Below are positions 60,301-64,000 of a stretch of 64,000 nt of DNA, piece after piece. The stretch is from NCBI GenBank assembly GCA_018402305.1, contig JAGYJE010000002.1, forward strand, positions 218,786 to 282,785. The letters run 5' to 3'. Each line of letters begins with the position of its first letter. Within the stretch, counting starts at the first letter, position 1. The stretch is from Puniceicoccaceae bacterium. Its GTDB lineage: Bacteria; Verrucomicrobiota; Verrucomicrobiia; Opitutales; Coraliomargaritaceae. Position numbers and translations under genes: made by a program. The notes under the pieces were generated by a model. The model saw only the letters and a list, made by a program, of their open reading frames with translations, searched no databases and was not told the origin of the DNA.

Positions 60301-63300
60301 CACCCTCACCCGTGTGCCGGGGAGCTTTACCGTAGTTGCCAATGATGCCTACGTATTCATAGGTGATGGGCCGTATTTGCGCTCTGACGGCGGGGTCAAT
60401 CCGGAAGCGATCGGGGTTGCTGTAAGCGCTATCGAGCTCGGCATGTTTATTGATACAGACAGCGAAGGCGGGCAATTTGCACTTTACGGATCGGGGGATG
60501 CCGATTTGCTTGGAGTCGCTGGCATCACCCTGGGTGGGCGTCTCAGTGCATGGGTCAACACCACAGGCCGGGAAGTTGTTGATTTCGGCGGTTCCATTGC
60601 CTCCATTGATTATGGGACCACCGATGCTGTTTACGCCTTCAGTGGGGATGACCTTGTCTTCTCCGTCAGTGACTTTGTCTCGATCAGCGGGTCGGTTAGT
60701 TTCAAATATGAGGCGGGCCGGATCGAAGCGGCCGGCGAGAACATCAGCGCCTCGCTGAGTTTGACAGAGACGGTCTTCGCGCGGGTGGACGGGGCGAACT
60801 TCGGCCTTGTTCTGGAGGGCCCGGAATTTGGCTTTGAAGTGTCCGGTGGCTCCTTTTCCCTGGGCTTGGGCGACTTCGCCAATATCGGCGCCAACGAGGT
60901 CGTCGTCCAATACACGAATGCCGCAACCAGCATAGAGGCGGGCAGCTCGGCAGGTGCCTTTGGGCGGGCCTATGATTTTGAAAATGCGGTTGAGGCCGGC
61001 ACCACCTCCTTTGTCGCCAAGGGCTTCTCCGCGGATTTGCTGGGTGTAGCGAGCCTGGAGGGTGACTTTGGGTTTGCGATGACGGCGGATGACTTCCGGG
61101 TGGTTGGCGAGAATGTGGTGGCCACAATTGGGGCTGGCGGGTTTTCGGCCGGCATTCGCGACGGTAGTTTCGGCTTGGTTTACCGCGATGCTAAAATTGC
61201 CTTTGAAGGTGCCGGCAATGTGTTTCTGGACGGCGCCGGCTTTGCCAATGTGAGCGCAAGCGAAGCCTACATCGCCTACAACGAGGATCGCCTTGATCTT
61301 GTTGGAGAGGTTTTGGAGGTGGGCCGCCTTGGTTACACCTTCCGCCAGATCCCGGTGGCGACTGACTACCTGGCTGTAACCTTGACCGGCCTGGATGCCA
61401 ATCTTGCCGACGTGCTTTATCTACGGGGGGACTTCGGTATTAGCGTTAATGGTGCCACGGATGTGGTCACGATGGTGGCCACGGAAGTGGCGGCCGGCAT
61501 CGAAATCGGCTCCTTTGCCGCGGGGGTGGAGAACGGCACGCTTGGGATGGTGATCGACAGCGCGGGTAAGATCGTGCTCGAAGCCAGCGGGTCGCTCTTT
61601 GTGGACTTCCCGGCAGACATCGGCCTGAGTGCGGAGACGGTTCGCCTGCGTTACAACCAAACGGGGGATGCCTACACCGGAGAATTGCTCACGGTGGGCG
61701 CGCTGGAGCATCGATTCGGCCTGATCGAGGCCGCGGATGACTTGATGGAAGTGGCCGTGGATCAGGCCCGATTGGGCGTGGCGGGCTTCGTCACGGTGGA
61801 GGGCAACCTTGCGATCCGGTCGCAGACGGATACCGTCATGCTGGACGAAAGCACCGCGGTTGAGGTTGAGCTGCTGACCATTGGAGCCGGTTCCGTCAAT
61901 GCTTTCGCCGGTTACAAGGCGGATCAACCAGACGAAATCGGCCTGCGTCTGAGCGATGTCAACGTCGCACTGGCCCTCATGGCTGAGGTTGATGGCACCC
62001 GTTCTTGGACGGCACTGCAGGCGGGTGTGGGCAGTGCGGAATTTGTGGGGGTTGATGGCTTAACTCTGGCCGTCAGTGACTTTGGCCTCGAGCTCAATTT
62101 AGCCGCCGGTGATGACAGCGTGATCGACTTTTCGAGTGGACCGATCTCGGTATCGACCGGTGCCTCAGAATCGATTGATTTTGATATGGACGGCGCAGAC
62201 GGTGAGTTAATGCAGGCGGTGGGTAACCTTAGCTTTGGCCTGTTTGGCTTTGCCACGCTCTCTGGAAACTTCGGAATTGTCAGCCGCAGTGAGACCGTGA
62301 CCCTCAGTGACGGTGACGTGGTCACCGTGGATCTCCTTTCGGTGGGCGCAAGCGACGGCAACCTCTTCGTCGGCTTTGATGGGGTTGGGATCGAAGTGAC
62401 CGGTATGGAATTTGGCCTGGCGATCATGACTGAGCGCGAGGGCTCCCGATCGTGGGTAGCCACCCGGGGCTTGATCGAGTCGGCCGCACTGGTGGGTGTG
62501 CCGGTGCTCACCCTTGAGGTGAATACCCTGGAACTACAAATCAATTTGGCCGCCTCGGACGGGAGTGTGGTTGATTTCAGCGGCGGAGGCCTGGCAATAT
62601 TGACCGGGCCGGAGGAGCGCACCCTCGAGCTAAACATGGATGCCGCCGACGGCGAGTTACTCCAACTGGCGGGGCGTCTCGTCTTCCGGATCGATGGCTT
62701 TATTTCACTGAGCGGGGACTTCGCCATCCGGAGTGCATCGACCCGCTTGGACGTGGGGGACGATGCATCCGTGGAAATGGATGTTCTGACCATAGCCGCG
62801 GGCAATGTGGATGCTTTTGTTGGCTTTAACGAGGGGGCGTCCAACGAGGTCGGGCTCAAGCTGAGCGACGTCAACGTCGCCCTGGCCTTGTTTACCGAAA
62901 GGGAGGGCAGCCGATCCTGGACGGCATTGCAGGCTGACGTTGGCGCGGTCGAGGTGCGCGGCATCCCCGGTTTTGAGCTGGCGGTTACTGATTTTGGGCT
63001 GGAGGTCAATCTCGAGTCCTCTGATGGCCAGGTGATTGATTTCAGTCGCACGCCTTACGAGGTGCCGACAGGGCCAGACACTTCCATGACCTTGGACTTG
63101 GACGGCGACTTAGGTCGTATCATCCAAGCCAGCGGGCAGCTCCGCTTAAGTCTTTTTGACTTCTTTGTCGTTTCCGGAGACTTCGCCTTTGTCAGCCGCA
63201 GTGCCAGTGTAGAGGTCGGCGGGGAGAGTGTCGATGTCGACGTGATGACCGTGGGTGCCTCCAACGTAAATGCCTTTGTGGGCGTCAATGGAGTGGGCTT

Positions 63301-64000
63301 TGAATTGAGCAATGCTGGATTCGCGGTGGGAATTTTCTCCGAAAAGGCCGGGTCGCGCAGCTGGGTCGCGCTCAAGGTGAGTGTCGAGTCTGCGGCTTTT
63401 GTCGGAATCCCCGAATTCACCGTTGAGGTGAACACCATTGAAGTGGTGATTAACGGCAAATCCAGTGACGAGAGCGTGATTAATTTTTCTGCCGCACCGA
63501 TCAATGTTCTGGTCGGCCCCGAAGCCAGTGTGTCCTTTGACATGGCGGGGAGCTTCTCGATCGCGGTGCGCGCATCCATTGTCATTGAGGTGGCGAACTT
63601 CGTCACCTTGCGGGGCACCTTTGGCTTTAGCATTACCGAGATGGATGGCCTTCAGTATTTGACCGCCACAGGGGTGGGGATCACTGCCGCTCTCGAAATA
63701 GGTTCAGCCTATGTCCGGGTAGTCGATGCGGGCTTCGGCTTTCGTGCGGGTGGGGATGAGTTGGTCTTCGCCACCTCCGGGGGGCGCTTTGAATCCGGCT
63801 TGGGTGATATTCTTACGGCCAGCGCGGAGAATGTGATCGTCCAGTTCACCAACGCAACTACTTCGGTCGAGTCGGGTGAGTCGATCGAGGTGTTGGGCGC
63901 TCGTTATACATTTGCGGAATCAGTGGGCAGCAATACAATCGCCTTCCGTGTAATCGGGGCCTCGATCAATATCTTCGATGTCGTCACCATAGAGGGCAGC
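48365..64000 (+). CDS. Giant LEPR-XLL repeat protein (3' end outside window)
   Basis: One uninterrupted frame of more than 5,200 codons. The only plausible start is TTG at 48365 (an in-frame stop lies at 48338), giving KKPSKTNFQVESLEQRILLS: the LEPR-XLL motif that opens very large bacterial proteins of unknown role. Then follow an acidic Ser/Asp/Glu region (to ~48,840), a segment with GTIAPGNSPG like passenger domains of secreted proteins (~48,990-49,320), eight ~123-residue repeats (49,660-52,560), larger modules with a 6.24-kb duplication, a distinct module (~56,290-58,070) and ~150-residue repeats to the end. Composition is Gly/Ala/Ser/Asp-rich with very little Lys and almost no Cys. A cell-surface or secreted structural or adhesive role is inference. 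Confidence 0.9.
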   Translation, partial: MKKPSKTNFQVESLEQRILLSATPIDGMGYDEDGANETLDLTTIVEQAQSEDSGFDGGGASESIFAAAQPLTVEDPDGDGESTSDYGESTSDDSESTSDDSENSTAENEASADVEPDHAVANTDSDAPAGASENADGVLTDGDVSEDFGLVEDSLTGNSGIENDADWMTQLLTGTLRIGQGPPVAGDLSSPEQVAAEGLFLSSTTTLSGSGSFAASLVNEGTIAPGNSPGVITFEEDFATTGTLAMEIGGTAAGTEHDTIEVSGTATLGGDLTLELIDGYVPEVGDRIVLISAEAIEGVFASASGLFGFDGGRYFEIEQTATEFALVVRSFAPGAAELSQLELGLGAAALESGVADALGMLFNRGYFTAFEGPVTLEGSLDLGPLTIEGNLTVDFDGSQFTIAGAEVGASLSAAGVTVAIAEARFGFRAEKSISGFSGYSAFAEGSASLTGLSGANLTGQLAVFANTTGTSTVDFGGAVGRVDFGTTDDRFFFRGADLALGLEGAFQFRGDFTLELASSDSTDKLTVLAEGVTSSVGAGDSVLSVRDGDLLMMISETGGESVFATYAFGEVHLSGVPGLSIAGGLEFYGNTTGERLVDFGAFGFVDFQSADERSVFSGRNLAIAIDGFLSLRGNLLVESRTVGDASAILITATNVSTALTAGEMEIRLSAGALGLLLYTKEDASALALHAAGTIGLNGLEELSLNGTLGIAYNRSGEQIVDFGAYGEIDFGSAEDLDRFSADGLEVVVGGFASARGDFLIHREVGDGESSLLLTAANASAGMEIGSASLRVVDTSFALLLLEASGETSYALHTSGAVALDGLSGLQFSGAMDLVANTTGRQTVDFGAYGAIDFGSDLERFAFSGRELELSIEGFATISGDFVAVRESGGARESILLSGANMAAVMGVDPIELSVTEANLAFALFADDYALHAEGVIRLSGVAGVALSGAVAVRANTTGQQVVDFGAYGVIDYGSEAEQFAFAGSGLSLLVNDLVTMQGDLTAQSMGEGADASILLTGESIQLELSLGAIELSLLEAAFALSLFNSAGSSVYAAHAEGSVALTGMPGLQFGGALEFWVNTTGEQVVDFGSYGSIDYGSRSQLFAFRGGDLRIDVDGFARLSGSFDIQYEGTGDAAVLRVSGTDVTARLGVDPIEIRLSEGAFALLLDARGAAPVFALHAEGAVALDGVPGLSLSGTIELWVNTTGEQVVDFGVYGAVDYLSSSDSFALRGSDLVVAVAGFASVSGDFVIVLVDDGGAESLLVTAENTSASLSAGPVAVVVDEAAFALALFSDGTVSDYALYASGSASLTGVPGVTLSGELSVWANNTGAQTIDFGDFGTIDYGSADEVYAFSGENLNLGVDGFVSIRGAMSMTQSGDRIEVAGSDVSTGLTLSESIFARIDGADFGLIMSATEFGFATTGGSFALSLAPLGTVSANSASVRYTNAATIVETGTVVGAGDVTYEFTEVIDAGSARFAVDGFSASVVDVVTLTGDADFSLSASGSISANFDGSLSVAGLFAMSGVYRMDFDAEAAETRISGAEINFTVSVGTTDLMTFSEGSGGLLLTENGVAGSLSGAVSLLDSLPGVALSAGNFTAVFSTLETVVNERFTVGETVIDLQTPGGPFLSLSADAITFTLMGFSFEGNLAFERQTVDGGELMLLSLADVSMAGGFGGEGTGGELLSVNDANGEFVILPDEGVVGRLAFIADVDLAVINAGAAVTLFFNETGSAVEVETLGGLVQIAATGPGEATVWVEAALSITMPGVELNGIFSYASGSSTVIIGSQVEAFVGDTGEARIGLELVNGRGFFYDNEGVISGFISGRVSIVGIDGLVVTSEMTLRYNGAETAISEQFTVGGEAVALEFSADETSREGTAFIQFVADDLSLDFGGVIALSGDFELTRDGQQFIATASEAAASMAAGSIELGVENLDLALLLNTDPANSSYALYASGSGYLNGLPGITLSGSLSVWANTSGMQQVDFGGTLGSIDYGTANEIYALIGGDLIFAVDGFVEISGGIAFFAEDGDIVAVGSEISASLSASSEIYARVDGADFGLVMGSGVFGFEVSGGSFSLAMGPLAEATADEVIVRYTDTATFIAEGSEVGLNATTYTFANQIESGVVAFEVVGMEVGLLDVATVSGDFAFALESGDLIAIGRDVAAALGTAEVNAGISEGRMGLLYKDGALALEASGAVAINIAGLGSIAASRVFVAYNESGEARVGETLDIGNFSYTFEFLPASESFLAVSVVGLEATLADVLYLRGDFAFSSDAATGELQVVGSGVAAGLAAGGFEAGVSNASFGWVVAADGSSALEAQGSLQVSLPGDIDLSAETVTLRLNETGTDYTGSTIEAAGVGYSFVDLEASTTLKELRVDAAALNIAGFVQLGGNFAIRSQGDTVTVGDGDVAVDALTIGASEATGFAGYNGGTDDAIGLALEQVSFAVGIFSEAGGERSWTTVQGSVGSVAVVGVPGLTLAVTTFGIEVNLAASDDSVVDYSVENYDVGVGGGNTVSFTMDAADGELIQVSGSLELEVASLFRVDGDFAFVSRSGTVRLSDGSSVDVDMITIGANQVEAFAGLSDIGFELAEADFALALMTEQSNPARKWMALESTVGSVAFVGVDGLTVATDTVLVQINQNIGSEGAPVPQDDVLTPTLLDLNLEMGTGSLVFTLDGETVTLSLAAEDTDTSVRSRLTEALESLAGVGAGNVSVAGSRADGFRLSFEGDLLGQDLTGLTVEAVGPEVSASIIERVAGAGEVIDETREIETANTVLRLETNIESGFLDLVLRGQTTHRIIVNSDDSDADLRELLLQAIGDFDAVGSADNLAISGSRADGFTIEFINAAAGEDFSDLQLTVSLPGVEASVATLVRGATASTTSTTGTGSGDYVRERQFVQITSVSASGPRDYYLTFNGRETQRIAYSPSSPSNNRVNLLEALEAHPSIGKGNVRVIFDQKSTAALPRFFIDFTGELAYEDVPQIAFSKSFKNRVSLSTGTIRDGQSAAVETTETRTAAIQELRVESEAIGGYTLALSLEGMTYTTDLLAFDADESVIESALNEALQPIGGLVFVETEGEGQWRILFGGELEGIDLPRLVVSPQVNPVRGTLLVETRGFTQETVETETTPAINEVQRVRIDSSGSGSYRLSLFYEGTTYTTEALSFDARSGEIVDALAVAFADLADWSFRVERFGRAHFDVIFRGSLGGQDLALMELEVQADPVSAALSVVQVGEVIPQDAIIPDPDPNLVVDFAVQPLEVLTGPASSYALSMDGIDGQLARVTGNLEIDLFGFFQVSGALGFESSQVEVSLDNGDSVMTDMLSLGGGGIEVFAGVNGGTADAIGLRMNEIDFALGIFSEQSGTRSWTALQAEVTDASFVGIEEFTLSVENLSVQINRASSDTRLIDFAASPITVLTGPGLTQSLDMDASLGELLSIRGDLEIDVAGFATLSGTFAFSRTTPGGVETFTAVGATIRVSLKAAEGIEVSLSGASFGLIASADSLAFGTRGGRLLVALDPLGNVSADNAAVRYTNASGTVAAGTTLSVDGVEYIFEDTIEAGFIGIEVDGLQAEVAGVVTLNGDATFTLNSADDIVITFDGTLDVAGFFIMSGDVVLEHNALTDDLRLYGRGLGLTVAIDGVDLLAFTGGFGGMLLTDEGIAATLTGDLALLSGIPGLTLSATAFNVRFNSMTRAVNETFTIDDEVITLETPAGPFLYLEAAPVTVGMYGFNLQGNIAFQRESTAGGEVLTIVFSEMELLGGFTGEGTGGASLSVEDASGVFVVLPGDGLAGRLIFNASTALPGIDAGAQVQMLFNNSGEAVAASGPFGTIELAATGPNDSEVWIEADVEFNFPGIEISGTFSYASGSSTIVVGTQVQAFVGDNISGERIGIELTGGQAYFYDNSGVLSGFVTGSVEFVGIDGLRVNSIMTLRYNAATTAISQSASIGGDVVDLEFSADEVGDGTTPFMQFVAENTAIDLGGVMALGGDLTLTRVPGSFTVVANDAYVFIGDGPYLRSDGGVNPEAIGVAVSAIELGMFIDTDSEGGQFALYGSGDADLLGVAGITLGGRLSAWVNTTGREVVDFGGSIASIDYGTTDAVYAFSGDDLVFSVSDFVSISGSVSFKYEAGRIEAAGENISASLSLTETVFARVDGANFGLVLEGPEFGFEVSGGSFSLGLGDFANIGANEVVVQYTNAATSIEAGSSAGAFGRAYDFENAVEAGTTSFVAKGFSADLLGVASLEGDFGFAMTADDFRVVGENVVATIGAGGFSAGIRDGSFGLVYRDAKIAFEGAGNVFLDGAGFANVSASEAYIAYNEDRLDLVGEVLEVGRLGYTFRQIPVATDYLAVTLTGLDANLADVLYLRGDFGISVNGATDVVTMVATEVAAGIEIGSFAAGVENGTLGMVIDSAGKIVLEASGSLFVDFPADIGLSAETVRLRYNQTGDAYTGELLTVGALEHRFGLIEAADDLMEVAVDQARLGVAGFVTVEGNLAIRSQTDTVMLDESTAVEVELLTIGAGSVNAFAGYKADQPDEIGLRLSDVNVALALMAEVDGTRSWTALQAGVGSAEFVGVDGLTLAVSDFGLELNLAAGDDSVIDFSSGPISVSTGASESIDFDMDGADGELMQAVGNLSFGLFGFATLSGNFGIVSRSETVTLSDGDVVTVDLLSVGASDGNLFVGFDGVGIEVTGMEFGLAIMTEREGSRSWVATRGLIESAALVGVPVLTLEVNTLELQINLAASDGSVVDFSGGGLAILTGPEERTLELNMDAADGELLQLAGRLVFRIDGFISLSGDFAIRSASTRLDVGDDASVEMDVLTIAAGNVDAFVGFNEGASNEVGLKLSDVNVALALFTEREGSRSWTALQADVGAVEVRGIPGFELAVTDFGLEVNLESSDGQVIDFSRTPYEVPTGPDTSMTLDLDGDLGRIIQASGQLRLSLFDFFVVSGDFAFVSRSASVEVGGESVDVDVMTVGASNVNAFVGVNGVGFELSNAGFAVGIFSEKAGSRSWVALKVSVESAAFVGIPEFTVEVNTIEVVINGKSSDESVINFSAAPINVLVGPEASVSFDMAGSFSIAVRASIVIEVANFVTLRGTFGFSITEMDGLQYLTATGVGITAALEIGSAYVRVVDAGFGFRAGGDELVFATSGGRFESGLGDILTASAENVIVQFTNATTSVESGESIEVLGARYTFAESVGSNTIAFRVIGASINIFDVVTIEGS
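48602..48672 (+). repeat. Short in-frame tandem repeat near the giant gene's start
   Basis: A unit of about 24 bases coding GESTSD(Y/D) or SESTSDD is repeated three times (GCGAAAGCACCTCGGAC recurs), ending in SENST. It lies in the acidic low-complexity region about 80 codons into the giant protein and keeps the frame. Copy-number variation by slippage is likely. Confidence 0.85.
49660..52560 (+). repeat. Eight ~123-residue tandem repeats in the giant protein
   Basis: Each unit contains NTTGxQxVDFGxYGxIDYGS. The VDFG codons recur at 49781, 50153, 50522, 50891, 51248, 51617, 51986 and 52355, giving steps of 372, 369, 369, 357, 369, 369 and 369 bases. Within a unit the order is ALHAEGxVALxGxPGLxLSG, NTTGEQVVDFG, FxGxDLxLxVxGFxxxxGDF, then an AFALxL segment. 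Two single outlying copies occur at 54296 and 60578. Confidence 0.92.
52620..56280 (+). repeat. Super-repeat block, copy 1
   Basis: About 3.7 kb coding the order (V/A)RYTNA..., GGFGGEGTGGELLSV, FSYASGSSTVIIGSQVEAFV, FFYDNEGVISGF, MTLRYNGAETAISE, VDFGG...IDYGT, VRYTDTATFIAEG, LYLRGDF and the first ~150-residue units. The same order recurs 6.24 kb downstream; for example YASGSS is at 53678 and 59921. Confidence 0.85.
58860..62560 (+). repeat. Super-repeat block, copy 2
   Basis: The second copy of the 3.7-kb block, diverged at DNA level but colinear: GGFTGEGTGGASLSV, FSYASGSSTIVVGTQVQAFV, YFYDNSGVLSGF, MTLRYNAATTAISQ, VDFGG...IDYGT at 60578, VVQYTNAATSIEAG, LYLRGDF. Offsets are 6,243 bases at YASGSS and 6,282 at VDFGG, so small in-frame indels separate the copies. 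Near 63,840 a further (V/I)QFTNATTSVESG begins what may be another copy. Confidence 0.85.

Noticed and set aside
48404..63633. Dozens of minus-strand frames opposite the giant gene
   Set aside because: The plus-strand frame is continuous for the whole interval with domain repeats. The minus frames have Ser/Pro/Lys-rich low-complexity translations that follow the repeats of the sense strand.

Overview
The window is a piece of bacterial chromosome, most likely from the Verrucomicrobiota (an Opitutae/Puniceicoccales-type marine heterotroph). This placement is inference. It rests on the moderately high GC, an AccD that has lost most of its zinc-finger cysteines, a giant LEPR-XLL surface-type protein, and a typical gram-negative set (OprB porin, YceI, lipoprotein). 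No rRNA or other strong phylogenetic marker is present.

Positions 1-43,100 are core genome, mostly metabolism and information processing. Methionine synthesis (metX partial, metW) is followed by a SulP anion transporter, an IMPase-family phosphatase, an aldo-keto reductase reduced to its two ends, folP, rnr with an unknown partner gene, the small SRP RNA, a Y1 (RAYT-like) transposase, a mini-RNase III-like gene and clpP. Next come envelope genes (DUF4136-type lipoprotein, YceI), an ECF sigma/anti-sigma pair, queA, prfB with its programmed frameshift, an unknown 476-residue protein, glgP, queE, a PIN/RHH toxin-antitoxin pair, dnaE, xerC, parA, tRNA-Val(GAC), two overlapping CPA2 antiporters, folC, accD and comF. 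A compact glycerol regulon closes the core: a DeoR-family repressor divergent from glpF-glpK-porin-glpD, with two palindromic operator candidates between them.

Positions 43,200-48,300 are the most unusual part. A minus-strand fragment with the C-terminal signature of an integron integrase is followed by a plus-strand array of small gene cassettes, mostly toxin-antitoxin pairs (RelE type, HicBA, VapC-Phd, ParE type, DUF4160-DUF2442, HicB). They are separated by eight structured sites laid out like integron attC: R''-5 nt-L'' with an extra base-loop-L'-5 nt-R'. Seven of the eight carry a GAT core in place of the canonical GTT. The first bases of each cassette are the reverse complement of the R'' box at its own far end, as expected if every cassette once circularised. 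I read this as a sedentary chromosomal integron with a non-canonical core and a decayed integrase.

Positions 48,365-64,000 are one open reading frame that runs off the window (over 5,200 codons). It starts with a LEPR-XLL motif and is built of nested repeats: eight units of about 123 residues, a block duplicated about 6.24 kb downstream, and units of about 150 residues near the end.

A recurring theme is internal deletion. The aldo-keto reductase, a yefM-yoeB pair, a small membrane protein, the integrase and a hicA/phd cassette all survive as joined or truncated end pieces.
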